A stretch of DNA of 64,000 nt, taken from Allomuricauda sp. TY007. Its GTDB lineage: Bacteria; Bacteroidota; Bacteroidia; Flavobacteriales; Flavobacteriaceae. Location: the NCBI RefSeq assembly GCF_010468565.1, contig NZ_WUEG01000002.1, positions 127,933 through 191,932 on the forward strand, read 5' to 3'. Both the position numbers and the translations under genes were made by a program. Shown here in pieces: positions 35,492 to 44,878 of this stretch; positions within the stretch are counted from its first letter, which is position 1; each line of letters starts with the position of its first letter. The notes below the pieces were generated by a model. That model worked only from the letters and a program-made list of their open reading frames with translations. It did not search any database and was not told the origin of the DNA.

Positions 35492-37578
35492 TCCCCTAAA
35501 GTTTTTTCCAAATATTGTTTTTCTTGCTGACTTAGCAAAGGGTAAAGACTCTTAATGCGAGCTGTATTCCCTTCAGATTGCAAAAAGTCGTTGAGTATCT
35601 CCCTTGCCGATTTTTTAAAGTGCCACACATGATGATTGCAGGACTCCACCAAGTTCTTGAGTGTAGTATCTGTAAACCCACCTATATTGTTCAAGTATTG
35701 GAATGCAAGTAGGCGTGTCTCAAAATGATGTTCAGAACCCGTATAACCGCTTAATTCATCAAAATACAATGGTTTTGCACCTGGATTGTATTCAGGCGAT
35801 ACCAAAGCTAGGGTTAGCCATAACAATCGAATGTTTTTGTTGGGAAACCCTGTGATTCCATCCGTTTCATTAAGATATTTGCTTCTGTTTTGGGGAAAAT
35901 CGGTCCATAATCGGTACAAAGCAGCCTCTAAGGTCGTGTAGCTTTTGTCCTTTAAAAGTCCTTCGATATCCGTTTGAAGTTCCCCCGAAATTTTATTTTG
36001 CGACAAAATAACGGCCTGCCTTATTTTTAAACCTTCAGATTTGATGATCTCCCCCAAAAAGTCTACGGACAGCTTATCCCCATGATCCAAAACCAAGTTT
36101 TCCTTTAATTGGTCGGATTTTATCTTGGCCCAAGCCCGTTTTAAAATCTTTTCAATATTCTCAGGCTTTTCTGCCATCCTATTTTTAAGCTCAAAATATG
36201 TTTTGATGGACGAGTTCTTTTCTTTCAAGAACGAAAGCACATGCTCATAAGGGAAATCAGGATTCTCCAACCATAATTGCTCAAAATCTTCAAGGTCGGT
36301 ATTGGAAACCATTTCCATTTCCTCGATAAAATTGGGAATGGTCACATTTTTAAACGCATATGTATTGAGATAGTTCTGCACCCCCTTTTTAAAAGCGTCC
36401 TCTCCTACTCTATCTCTAAGCATTACCAAGGCCCAAGCGCCTTTTTCATAAAAAGTAAGGCTGCCTGCGTTCGGATTGCGAAGCGCCTCGCCCCCATCAT
36501 CTCCAGAAAAACGTTGTAAGGCATTGGCCGTTTCCAACAGATGCCAATAGTAATAATCATCCCCAAAAATGTCCTTTTCCGCAAGATAGGCGTAAAATGT
36601 GGCAAAACCTTCGTGCAACCAATGGTGTTCGCTGCTGGTTTCGGTTACCAGATTTCCAAACCATTGGTGCGCCAGCTCGTGTGCATTCACATTCACGTAG
36701 TTTTTATCCACAAAAGCCGTGGAATCTATCACATATTGATTGGAAAATATAGTACAGGTCGTGTTCTCCATCCCTGCGTAAAGAAAATCCTGAACAGGAA
36801 CCTGTTTATAATTCTGCCAAGGATAAGCCACGCCTATTTCGTTCTCCAAAAAATCGAAAATTTGCTTTGTGTATCTGTAGGTTGGCTCCACTTTTGTGAA
36901 ATCCGTAGGTTCGTAATACAGTTCAAGCGGGACTCCTGAGGATGATTCAACCGTTTTTTTATTGTAATCTCCAATAGCAAAACCGACCAAATAACTGCTC
37001 ATTGGTTTTTCCATATCAAACTGCCACAGATAGCCCTTGAAATCGGGCAAAGTGTCTTTCTTGACCAAATTCCCGTTAGCGATTACTGTATAATCCCGTT
37101 TTAGAAGAATATCAAGGTCAAACTCCACTTTTTCGCTCATATCGTCAAAACTGGGCAACCAATGGCTGGTGTATTTTCCCTGTCCTTGGGTCCAGACTTG
37201 CTCATTGTTCCTAACAGCATCGTCCCACCCTAAAAAATATACCGTTTGTTTTGGTTTGGCCACATAATCTAATTTTAGCTTATGGGTATCGCCTTTCACC
37301 ATCTTTTTTTTGATGGTTATTTTCTGCCCATTATAATCATAATTTATTTTTGTGTCATCTAGAAAAACAGATGAAAAATCTAGATCTATGGCATCAAGAT
37401 AAATGGAATCCACAGCTTCAATCACATTAAATTGATAGATCACACTACCATTAATGCGGTTTTCGGATGGTGTGGGCTCGATCAAAACGTCGGCCTGGAC
37501 AAAGTCCACCTTACCCTGAATTTGTGCGAACGACAACTGTACAAATAAGAAAAAAACAAGAATGGGGCTCAGCTTCAT
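35488..37578 (-). CDS. M1 family metallopeptidase (aminopeptidase), exported
   Basis: The 696-residue enzyme has a signal peptide (MKLSPILVFFLFVQLSFAQ) and a complete M1 core: GMENTTCTIFSN (variant of GAMEN) near 268, HELAHQWFGN near residue 300 with the zinc histidines and catalytic Glu, and WLHEGFATFYAYLAEK with the third ligand 18 residues on. The C-terminal half is the helical domain that closes the site. It trims amino-terminal residues in the periplasm. It overlaps the patatin gene by 4 bp and is divergent from recG. Confidence 0.95.
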   Translation of the reverse strand: MKLSPILVFFLFVQLSFAQIQGKVDFVQADVLIEPTPSENRINGSVIYQFNVIEAVDSIYLDAIDLDFSSVFLDDTKINYDYNGQKITIKKKMVKGDTHKLKLDYVAKPKQTVYFLGWDDAVRNNEQVWTQGQGKYTSHWLPSFDDMSEKVEFDLDILLKRDYTVIANGNLVKKDTLPDFKGYLWQFDMEKPMSSYLVGFAIGDYNKKTVESSSGVPLELYYEPTDFTKVEPTYRYTKQIFDFLENEIGVAYPWQNYKQVPVQDFLYAGMENTTCTIFSNQYVIDSTAFVDKNYVNVNAHELAHQWFGNLVTETSSEHHWLHEGFATFYAYLAEKDIFGDDYYYWHLLETANALQRFSGDDGGEALRNPNAGSLTFYEKGAWALVMLRDRVGEDAFKKGVQNYLNTYAFKNVTIPNFIEEMEMVSNTDLEDFEQLWLENPDFPYEHVLSFLKEKNSSIKTYFELKNRMAEKPENIEKILKRAWAKIKSDQLKENLVLDHGDKLSVDFLGEIIKSEGLKIRQAVILSQNKISGELQTDIEGLLKDKSYTTLEAALYRLWTDFPQNRSKYLNETDGITGFPNKNIRLLWLTLALVSPEYNPGAKPLYFDELSGYTGSEHHFETRLLAFQYLNNIGGFTDTTLKNLVESCNHHVWHFKKSAREILNDFLQSEGNTARIKSLYPLLSQQEKQYLEKTLGE

Positions 37579-37624
37579 ACCATCATCTTATCAAAAGTCC
37601 TTCCAAATTACATATTTTAGTTCG

Positions 37625-39730
37625 ATGAATCCCAATTTTCTGCAAACTCCCATAGCATATTTAAAAGGTGTTGGCCCCAACCGGGCCGATGTTTTAAAGG
37701 CCGAGTTGGGCATTGAGACCTTTAGGGACCTGCTGCATCTGTTCCCTAACCGTTATTTGGACAAAACGAGTTATTATAAAATCAATCAACTGCAACCTAG
37801 CGGTGCCGATGTACAGGTAGTGGGCAAAATTGTCCACATAAAAACGGTGGAACAAAAACGGGGAAAGCGCTTGGTGGCCACTTTTGTGGATGAAACGGGA
37901 CAAATGGACCTGGTTTGGTTTCGGGGACACAAATGGATCAAGGAAAATTTAAAGTTGAACGAACCCTACGTGGTTTTTGGGCGGGTCAACAAATACGGGA
38001 GTACCTACTCGATGCCCCATCCCGAAATGGAGACTTTGCAAAAGCATCAACAGGGATTAAAAATGGTGATGCAGCCCATCTACCCTTCCACTGAAAAATT
38101 GAGCAATAAGGGCATCACCAATCGGGTTATTGGTAAAATGATCCAACAATTGTTCTTGGAATGCCAAGGCAAGTTTTCAGAATCGTTGTCGCCCGCTATT
38201 TTGGAAGAATTAAAACTGATTTCGAAGAGCTCCGCGCTTTTCAACATTCATTTTCCGAAGAATCAAGAATTATTGGCAAGGGCACAATTTCGATTAAAGT
38301 TTGAAGAGTTGTTTTTTGTGCAATTGCGGTTGATATCCCAAAATTTACAGCGGAAACAAAAAATAAAAGGAATGCCTTTTGAAGCTGTGGGCGAAAAGTT
38401 TACCGAATTCTTTGAAAACCACCTGCCCTTTGAACTAACGACAGCCCAGAAAAGGGTAATCAAGGAAATCCGTAACGATTTGGGGAGCAATGCCCAAATG
38501 AATCGACTTTTACAGGGCGATGTAGGTTCAGGAAAGACCATAGTAGCACTAATGTGCATGCTATTGGCCATTGACAACGGTTTTCAAGCCTGTTTAATGG
38601 CTCCAACAGAGATTTTGGCTACCCAGCATTACAACGGCCTCAAAGAGCTTTTGGAAAACATGGACGTTAAGATTGCCTTGTTGACAGGCTCCACAAAGAA
38701 ATCCGAACGTACTTTGCTGCACAATCAACTGGAAAATGGCAATTTGAACATTTTAGTGGGCACCCATGCGGTTTTGGAGGACAAAGTCCAGTTCAAAAAC
38801 CTTGGTTTGGCCATTGTGGACGAACAGCACCGATTTGGTGTGGCTCAGCGATCAAAATTGTGGCATAAAAATCAGACTCCTCCGCATGTTTTAGTAATGA
38901 CAGCGACCCCCATTCCCAGAACTTTAGCTATGAGCCTGTACGGGGATTTGGATATCTCCGTTATAGATGAACTCCCTCCTGGCAGAAAACCAATCAAAAC
39001 AGTACATCGTTTTGACAGTAACCGTTTAAAAGTATTCAGGTTCATCAAAGATGAAATCAAAAAAGGGAGACAAATCTATATCGTGTATCCGTTGATTCAA
39101 GAATCTGAAGCGCTAGATTACAAGGACTTAATGGATGGTTACGAAAGTATTGTCCGTGATTTTCCACAGCCCGAATACCAAATTTCCATTGTACACGGAA
39201 AAATGAAACCTGCCGACAAAGATTATGAAATGGAGCGCTTTGTAAAGGGGGAAACACAGATTATGATAGCCACTACGGTAATCGAGGTGGGTGTTAATGT
39301 ACCCAATGCATCCGTAATGATCATTGAAAGCGCCGAACGGTTTGGATTATCGCAATTGCACCAGCTCCGAGGGCGTGTGGGCCGAGGCGCGGAACAAAGC
39401 TTTTGTATTTTAATGACAGGCCATAAACTTTCCGAGGATTCCAAAACCCGATTACAGACCATGGTACGCACCAACGATGGTTTTGAGATTGCCGAGGTCG
39501 ACCTTAAGCTTCGTGGGCCGGGCGATTTAATGGGCACGCAACAGAGCGGTATGCTCAACCTTAAAATTGCTGATATTGTAAAGGACAATCAAATCTTGAA
39601 AACGGCCCGTTACCATGCCATCCAATTGCTAAAACACGACCCAAGACTGGAAAAAGCGGAAAATGCGCCTATTTTAACTGCCTATTCCAAGATGATGGCC
39701 AACAAAACCATGTGGAATTATATTAGTTGA
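37625..39730 (+). CDS. recG: ATP-dependent DNA helicase RecG
   Basis: From the ATG at 37625 the protein has 701 residues. It begins with the wedge-domain sequence TPIAYLKGVGPNRADVLK and carries helicase motifs QGDVGSGKT, MAPTEILA, DEQHRFGV (DEQH box), VMTATPIPRTLA, and QLHQLRGRVGRGAEQ. RecG remodels stalled forks and Holliday junctions. The frame extends 63 nt upstream to 37562, overlapping the divergent M1 gene, but that segment is unlike RecG. Confidence 0.97.
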   Translation: MNPNFLQTPIAYLKGVGPNRADVLKAELGIETFRDLLHLFPNRYLDKTSYYKINQLQPSGADVQVVGKIVHIKTVEQKRGKRLVATFVDETGQMDLVWFRGHKWIKENLKLNEPYVVFGRVNKYGSTYSMPHPEMETLQKHQQGLKMVMQPIYPSTEKLSNKGITNRVIGKMIQQLFLECQGKFSESLSPAILEELKLISKSSALFNIHFPKNQELLARAQFRLKFEELFFVQLRLISQNLQRKQKIKGMPFEAVGEKFTEFFENHLPFELTTAQKRVIKEIRNDLGSNAQMNRLLQGDVGSGKTIVALMCMLLAIDNGFQACLMAPTEILATQHYNGLKELLENMDVKIALLTGSTKKSERTLLHNQLENGNLNILVGTHAVLEDKVQFKNLGLAIVDEQHRFGVAQRSKLWHKNQTPPHVLVMTATPIPRTLAMSLYGDLDISVIDELPPGRKPIKTVHRFDSNRLKVFRFIKDEIKKGRQIYIVYPLIQESEALDYKDLMDGYESIVRDFPQPEYQISIVHGKMKPADKDYEMERFVKGETQIMIATTVIEVGVNVPNASVMIIESAERFGLSQLHQLRGRVGRGAEQSFCILMTGHKLSEDSKTRLQTMVRTNDGFEIAEVDLKLRGPGDLMGTQQSGMLNLKIADIVKDNQILKTARYHAIQLLKHDPRLEKAENAPILTAYSKMMANKTMWNYIS

Positions 39731-39804
39731 TTAAATTATCTGGTTTTGTTTTTTCACGGGCATGGACTACCTTTCCCAAACCCAAAAATGATAACATACC
39801 TACC

Positions 39805-40425
39805 ATGAACGTACGGCTTACCAAAGAACAAAAGATTAAAGTGCTCAACTCCGCGGACATATATGCGATCATGCAGCAGGTATTGCTGCGCGAGAACAAG
39901 ATACGCCGCAACCAAGAGCATTTTTGGGTGGTGGGGCTTAACCACAACAACAAAATTTTGTTTGTGGAGCTTATTGGCCTTGGGGCGAGCAACCGCGTAA
40001 ATGCCGACCCGCCCGATGTGTTTAGGATGGCGATCTACAAACTGGCCAGCAAGCTGATCTTGGTGCACAACCACCCCAGCGGCTCGCACGAGGTTACCGA
40101 TGCCGATATTACCTTTACCGACCATATGCTAAAAGCGGGCAAACTGATAAAAGTGGAGGTGCTGGACCATTTGGTGATCACCGAAACCAACTATACCAGT
40201 TTTGCCGACCAAGGTGTGATGGACAAACTCCAAAAAAGCGGCCTGTTTGAAATTATGGACCCCGAAAGGCAGGAACTGGAACAGTTTAAAATTGATACCG
40301 AGAAAAAGCGGGCGGAAAAAGAAAAGGCCATCAGTATTGCCAAGTCCTTAAAAGCTAGCGGAATGTCCGATGCTGACATTAAAAAGCATACGGGGTTGAG
40401 TTTGAAGGTTATTGGGGGGATTTGA
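39805..40425 (+). CDS. RadC family protein (JAB/MPN domain)
   Basis: The 206-residue product, from the ATG at 39805, has the MPN/JAB metalloprotease-like fold of RadC: VELIGLGASNRVNADPPDVFR near residue 58 and ILVHNHPSGSHEVTDAD near residue 88, giving the HxHx7D zinc signature. A coiled, Lys/Glu-rich C-terminal tail ends in a short helix-turn-helix-like stretch (LKASGMSDADIKKHTGLS). Despite the name, no repair role is proven, and short RadC genes are frequent in mobile or accessory regions. The gene is GC-richer than the pair that converges on it 11 bp away. Confidence 0.88.
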   Translation: MNVRLTKEQKIKVLNSADIYAIMQQVLLRENKIRRNQEHFWVVGLNHNNKILFVELIGLGASNRVNADPPDVFRMAIYKLASKLILVHNHPSGSHEVTDADITFTDHMLKAGKLIKVEVLDHLVITETNYTSFADQGVMDKLQKSGLFEIMDPERQELEQFKIDTEKKRAEKEKAISIAKSLKASGMSDADIKKHTGLSLKVIGGI

Positions 40426-40436
40426 TTAGTCTTTCC

Positions 40437-41303
40437 TTAATTAAGAAATTTTGTTGCATTGGTTTCAAAAACACGTTCAGCAACAATATCTGACTGATCA
40501 GGATGTAATATATCAATTAGCTTGTTGTTATAAACCCTGTCCCAAATCTTATACGTTTCACTCTTTACATCTTTAGGTTCATTTGCAATGAGATAAAATC
40601 TATTGTCCTTAAGACTTTTACTATACTTATAACTAAGGGATGTTATCAAAGTAATATAGTGAGAAACGTATTTATCAACAGTTTGATGAGAATGTTCAAA
40701 TGACAGAGATTTAGCCCCTACTAAAGATCCATTCATTCCGATACAGTCTAATTCGTATGGAAAAATGATATCAGAAATTAAATTACTGTCAATTTTAATA
40801 TTAGTATGAATTCTTTCCTCTACTTTAGAAATCAACCTTTTTTGAACATGAGATTTGATTATTAGAAGATCTTCTTCCCCTTTATTATCTTTTATATGTT
40901 CAACAGGGTCAACATAAAGCTTGAACAGCTTATCCAAGTCAATTGAATGAGAATCCAGAATTAGTTTCGGAGAACCGAATTGAATTAACCCCGTGGTGTA
41001 AGCATTAAGGTAAGTGAAATAATCTGATTTTAATTGACTATTATACTCTGTTAAATCAAACAGCCCTATTGTCCCCTCTAAATTGATACTTTTATTAATT
41101 TCTTCAATTCTTTTTTCAAGTTGCTTTATCGCAAAATCAATATCATCAGAATCAGACTGAAAAAGTCTTTTGGCTATACTTTTTTTATAATCAGAAAATT
41201 TAAACAAAAGCCTGGTGCCATCATTAACAATGATTCCAGTAGAAATACTGTCATTCACCGTCATGTCGGTCACTATTTTTACTATGCTATAAAATTTCTT
41301 CAT
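40437..41303 (-). CDS. DUF3037-like partner of the HipA-like kinase
   Basis: The 288-residue product starts KKFYSIVKIVTDM...STGIIVNDGTRLLFKFSD, which resembles the YSIVRYVPDP...VNVGVVL beginning of DUF3037 proteins. It is longer than the roughly 120-residue members I know. The middle is helical and the later part mixed, with no catalytic motif visible. Its ATG overlaps the last base of the kinase stop (41303), so the two are coupled. The gene is clearly AT-rich. The family assignment rests on the N-terminal resemblance and on its pairing with the kinase. Confidence 0.72.
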   Translation of the reverse strand: MKKFYSIVKIVTDMTVNDSISTGIIVNDGTRLLFKFSDYKKSIAKRLFQSDSDDIDFAIKQLEKRIEEINKSINLEGTIGLFDLTEYNSQLKSDYFTYLNAYTTGLIQFGSPKLILDSHSIDLDKLFKLYVDPVEHIKDNKGEEDLLIIKSHVQKRLISKVEERIHTNIKIDSNLISDIIFPYELDCIGMNGSLVGAKSLSFEHSHQTVDKYVSHYITLITSLSYKYSKSLKDNRFYLIANEPKDVKSETYKIWDRVYNNKLIDILHPDQSDIVAERVFETNATKFLN

Positions 41304-42127
41304 TAGTTTGAAAGCCTATATATATGTTCGGCAAACACTTTTTCGTTTCTTTCTTGATTGAATAGAAATTGACTCAGAAAGTTAGTCAAGTCATTGTTCA
41401 AACCCAAATCAATTGGGATATTATTAATGATCTTTTCAAAGTTTTTCAGTGATTCTTCAAGGCAAAAATAGAAATATTCTCTTTCTGATTTAACGAAAGA
41501 TTCATCAATGTTCGTATAGCGCTTTACAATTTTGGCTAAATCCGATAGTATTATATGGTCATTAATTGATGGAGAAAAGTGTTTTGGATTCAAGTCCTGA
41601 TAAGGAAGAGTTTCAAAAATGAATGCGTGATCAATTGCAGTGATGGTATACTTCCCACCATCATCAATTGAAAGAATTAAATTTTGATTTGTAGGCTTTC
41701 TATCATCGTTTGACACCCATAAATCGAAGAGACCAATTCTTAAAATATCAATCGGATTGCAAAGTTTGTTAAAAACAGACTTGTTTTTGGCAACTGTAAA
41801 TTCATTTAAATCTAATTTTTTGGGAAGCACTCTTGATCCAAAAGAAGAATAGTTATAAAACCTGGCTTGATGATTATTTGAATAACCGACTACAAGCGAC
41901 GAATCAATCTTTAAGATTGCACAACCAGGAGTAGGTATCTTCCAGCATTGAAGGAGCCCATTTGCTAGAAATTCATTAACAAGGTCAAATGCAGGTATTC
42001 TTCCTTTAGAGTTTTTAACAACATATTTTTCATAATCTTCACCTATAGTTAGAAGAGGACTGTGACCATCGGTGTAGATTTCCCTATCAACAGATATTGC
42101 ATTTATTACACTAATAGGTTCAAGCAT
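41303..42127 (-). CDS. HipA-like kinase (HipA_2 family)
   Basis: The 274-residue protein shows the layout of small HipA-type kinases without the N-terminal HipB-binding segment. GHSPLLTIGED...YVVK38 gives a glycine-poor loop and probable ATP lysine; NEF with Glu52 follows; the catalytic loop reads N140-DDR-KPTNQN149; and the metal Asp is in AIDHAF (Asp166). It probably phosphorylates a protein or small molecule in the cytoplasm. It is the first gene of a coupled AT-rich operon with the DUF3037-like gene, inserted between a RadC-like gene and the DUF302/AraC operon, which fits transfer. Confidence 0.75.
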   Translation of the reverse strand: MLEPISVINAISVDREIYTDGHSPLLTIGEDYEKYVVKNSKGRIPAFDLVNEFLANGLLQCWKIPTPGCAILKIDSSLVVGYSNNHQARFYNYSSFGSRVLPKKLDLNEFTVAKNKSVFNKLCNPIDILRIGLFDLWVSNDDRKPTNQNLILSIDDGGKYTITAIDHAFIFETLPYQDLNPKHFSPSINDHIILSDLAKIVKRYTNIDESFVKSEREYFYFCLEESLKNFEKIINNIPIDLGLNNDLTNFLSQFLFNQERNEKVFAEHIYRLSN

Positions 42128-42313
42128 AGACTTTTGAAAATATTTTCAAAGTTAAATGCTTTTATTTCAGAATTAACAGGAAAGAATTTACACTTATCAA
42201 CAGTAAAATGTTGATTAATAAACCATTAATTTATCAAGGTCACCAAATAGCACTCTGTATAACGCTATCAATCTTTCTCAAACATTCAAAAAAATCCAAA
42301 AATCCAACCCTCC

Positions 42314-42691
42314 TTAAAAAGAAAGTATCCCCTGCACCCGCTCCAACAACTCTTCCACCATTGCAGCGTCCAACCCATAACCCTGTAAGCTGCCCACCGG
42401 ATTTTTAAAACTCAGTTGGGCGGTGGTCTCATCCAGTTGGTGCAATACCAGTTTTAGGGGAATATCGTTTATGGCCAAAGGATCGTTCGTCATGATCTCC
42501 GCAATATATTTCGGGTGGAAAAAGAGCAATTGCCGCAAGGGCGGTATGCTTACGCCATGCTTCGCCACAATGGCTTGGGTGTCAATCTCGTGCAGGAGCA
42601 AAAAGCCGTGCTCCACAATGCGTTTTTTCAAGGCGACGTAAACCTGCCCAAAGGGCATAGGCAGGGTTTGGTGTATTACATGTGTTTTCAT
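42314..42691 (-). CDS. DUF302 domain protein
   Basis: The 125-residue product has the DUF302 pattern: an N-terminal strand and helix (MPFGQVYVALKKRIVEHGFLLL), HEIDTQAIVAKHG, then FFHPKYIAEIMTNDPLAINDIPLKLVL and the C-terminal strand. DUF302 proteins form a TBP-like fold and their function is unknown; some occur with metal or redox stress genes. It lies 9 bp after the AraC-type regulator gene and is almost certainly cotranscribed with it. Confidence 0.88.
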   Translation of the reverse strand: MKTHVIHQTLPMPFGQVYVALKKRIVEHGFLLLHEIDTQAIVAKHGVSIPPLRQLLFFHPKYIAEIMTNDPLAINDIPLKLVLHQLDETTAQLSFKNPVGSLQGYGLDAAMVEELLERVQGILSF

Positions 42692-42700
42692 AGGGTTGGG

Positions 42701-43585
42701 TTACGCCATGGCGGCACGGGCAAAGCCCACCGTTTCGCGATAGGTTTTGGGCGAAATGTCCGCATTGTTCTTAAAAAATCGGCTAAAGTAGTGCTCATCG
42801 TCATAGCCAAGGTCGTAGGCAATCTCTTTTACCGTTTTGTTGGTGAGGTACAGCTCGCGCTTGGCCTCAATAATGATCCGTTCACTAATCAGATTGGTCA
42901 TAGTCTTCTTAAAATGGTTTTTGGTCATCTTGGCGAGGGCCTTGGGGCTAATGTTCAATAAATCGGCATATTCCCTGGCAGAATGTTTGGTCTTGTAATG
43001 GGTCTCTATCAGGTTTTTCAGCTTTTGCAGGATAAATGGCTCCTTCTCGTCCGGGGTGCCCTCCAAGGCTTCGGGCTGTTGCTTGGCCTTGGCACGGGAG
43101 GCCGTGATCAAAAATATTTTAAGGTAAGAGACCAACAGCTCGTACTGTGCCAGTTCCGATTTCTGTACCTCGGTGTACATCTGCTCCAGTACCAGTTCAA
43201 AACTTTGGCACATCTCATCGGTAACGCAGAGCATGGGCGGACTGTAAATATTGTTGAAGAGCACCCCATTGCAGGCAACCTGTTCGTGGTGCTTGTGAAT
43301 GCAGAAAAAATCGGGATGGAAATTCAACACCACGCCCTCAATGGGTTCTTCCTCGGTTAGGGTAAAAGGTTGATAGGGCGTTACGGCAATTAGGGTGTTT
43401 GACGTAAACGCGTACTCCGAAAAGTCCACTTGGGCGGTACCCCTCCCCTTTTTTATCCAGATCAAGGAATAGTAATTTAAACGGTGCGTGTCGCAAAACT
43501 GGCAGCTATCCTCAAACTCGGAGAGTTTAAAGGCCAAATTCCCCGTTTGTTCGTCGATGAGCGTGTTGGTGTTGTAGATGTCCAT
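42701..43585 (-). CDS. AraC family transcriptional regulator
   Basis: The 294-residue regulator has a cupin-like sensor (about 15-110) and a C-terminal double helix-turn-helix (about 200-290), with SAREYADLLNISPKALAKM and the signature VKEIAYDLGYDDEHYFSRFFK. The sensor holds C28-x2-C31-x2-H34 and a cluster C95-I-H97-K-H99-H100 with C105, suggesting thiol or metal sensing. It heads an operon with DUF302. Two neighbouring operons share 21-bp-spaced direct repeats upstream, the usual spacing of AraC-family sites, so I infer it controls them. Downstream target order is inference. Confidence 0.92.
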   Translation of the reverse strand: MDIYNTNTLIDEQTGNLAFKLSEFEDSCQFCDTHRLNYYSLIWIKKGRGTAQVDFSEYAFTSNTLIAVTPYQPFTLTEEEPIEGVVLNFHPDFFCIHKHHEQVACNGVLFNNIYSPPMLCVTDEMCQSFELVLEQMYTEVQKSELAQYELLVSYLKIFLITASRAKAKQQPEALEGTPDEKEPFILQKLKNLIETHYKTKHSAREYADLLNISPKALAKMTKNHFKKTMTNLISERIIIEAKRELYLTNKTVKEIAYDLGYDDEHYFSRFFKNNADISPKTYRETVGFARAAMA

Positions 43586-43898
43586 GTATGTTCAGTTAGC
43601 AGTTGTCAGTAGGCAGTTAGCAGTTATCAGTTTTCAGTAATCAGTTTTCAGGTCGAGTTTTTCGACTGGGCTCTAGATCAACCAAGGCGTCATTTCGAGT
43701 GGTTTTTGGACCGGGGTCCAAAAATTGTATAGAAATCCTTCTTGCATGCCAAAACCTTGTCAGGTCGAGTCTTTCGACTTCGCTCAAGATAAACTCAAAT
43801 CGAGACCGCACAATGAGCCATTGAATTTGATAACTTCTCGACTGCTCCTTCGACTACGCTCAGGATGACAGCTCGAAGTGACATATCTTCAAAATTGA
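43586..43898. repeat. Gene-free region with heptamer and palindromic repeats
   Basis: 43591-43650 is a degenerate CAGTTAG/CAGTAAT heptamer array of the same kind as at 33861-33930. A GTCATTTCGAG...GGACC..GGTCC segment is near 43690-43735, and GGTCGAGTCTTTCGACTTCGC-type hairpins are near 43653 and 43761. No promoter or gene is evident; the AraC operon's promoter may lie in the heptamer stretch. Confidence 0.75.
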
Positions 43899-44315
43899 CT
43901 AAAGTCTTCTCTCCGATTCATCTATCGGCAGGTCGTTGATACTGGCATAACGTTTCTGCATTAGGCCGTGCTCGTTGAATTCCCAATTCTCGTTTCCATA
44001 GGCGCGAATCCACGCTCCTTCGGCATTTTGGTATTCGTATTCAAAACGAACTGCAATCTTATTGTCGGTAAAGGCCCATAGTTCCTTTCTTAATTTGTAA
44101 TTTTTTTCTTTTTGCCACTTTTCCGTCAAAAAGGCAACTACTTCCTCTCGCCCGGTTATAAACTGCGAACGGTTGCGCCATTCGGTGTCCACAGTGTACG
44201 CTTTACTTACTTTTTCGGGGTCTTGGCTGTTCCAGGCATCTTCGGCCAGTTGTACTTTTTCCTTGGCAGTCGCCTCCGTAAAGGGTGGCAATGGGTATTT
44301 TTTTTCTATTTCCAT
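43899..44315 (-). CDS. NTF2-like family protein (DUF1348)
   Basis: The 138-residue product has the NTF2/SnoaL fold typical of DUF1348: [26 protein letters not shown] near residue 25-50 (positions given, motif WNSQDPEKV), [16 protein letters not shown], then strands [11 protein letters not shown] and [14 protein letters not shown] sequence. Such proteins bind or convert small molecules, but no reaction is known for this group. It is the last gene of the AhpD-like/YHS operon, 70 bp after the YHS gene. Confidence 0.86.
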   Translation of the reverse strand: MEIEKKYPLPPFTEATAKEKVQLAEDAWNSQDPEKVSKAYTVDTEWRNRSQFITGREEVVAFLTEKWQKEKNYKLRKELWAFTDNKIAVRFEYEYQNAEGAWIRAYGNENWEFNEHGLMQKRYASINDLPIDESERRL

Positions 44316-44385
44316 GGTTGTGCTTTTATAAAATTGAGAAAGGGCAGGACCTATGGCGGGGCCCTACCCTATCAGCTAATTAAAA

Positions 44386-44853
44386 CTACTTGCTGTGTTG
44401 CACTTTGGGCCAATTGGCATGTGCTGCCTTTTTGAGCTCCGTGGTACGTTGCCCCCAATCTTCGTAGGTGTTGAACGGTTCCCCGTTGAACGGACCGTTA
44501 AAGAAAAGGTACAATTTGCCGTCGATTACCGTATAGGTTTCCGGGTTGATGGGAAATTTGGCCTCTTTGGCCCCCACGCCCCAGGCACAATACCCATCGA
44601 ACTGAGGTAAATAATTGTTGGGAGACTTTTTAAAGGCATTCTGATTTGCCTTGCTCGAAAAGTAATACGTAGCACCATGATTATTTACCGCATAGCTTTT
44701 GCTCCCTTTTTGAGCCTCTCCAGAAAAATAGGAGACTACATCGTACCCGCCAATGGCAAGACCAGTATCGTCTACCGGAGGGGTTTGTGCCTGCATGCTG
44801 ACGGCAGCGAAGAACACAAAACCCAGAAGCACTAGATTTTTAATCGTTTTCAT
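44386..44853 (-). CDS. YHS-domain protein, exported
   Basis: The 155-residue product has a signal peptide (MKTIKNLVLLGFVFFAAVSMQAQ) and the YHS-like layout: GLAIGGYDVVSYF near residue 32, GATYYFSSKANQNAFKKSP, and FDGYCAWGV with the conserved Cys near residue 90. YHS domains are often tied to metal handling or redox enzymes. It lies 25 bp after the AhpD-like gene and 70 bp before the NTF2-like gene in the same operon, behind the shared operator. Confidence 0.86.
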   Translation of the reverse strand: MKTIKNLVLLGFVFFAAVSMQAQTPPVDDTGLAIGGYDVVSYFSGEAQKGSKSYAVNNHGATYYFSSKANQNAFKKSPNNYLPQFDGYCAWGVGAKEAKFPINPETYTVIDGKLYLFFNGPFNGEPFNTYEDWGQRTTELKKAAHANWPKVQHSK

Positions 44854-44878
44854 CTTTTCTGATTTTAAAGGTTATTGA

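Noticed and set aside
37562..37624. N-terminal extension of recG
   Set aside because: It overlaps the divergent M1 gene and is unlike RecG.
39805..40425. RadC-like gene as part of the HipA-DUF3037 system
   Set aside because: It is convergent, on the opposite strand and of different base composition; a common mobile history is possible but a shared function is not supported.
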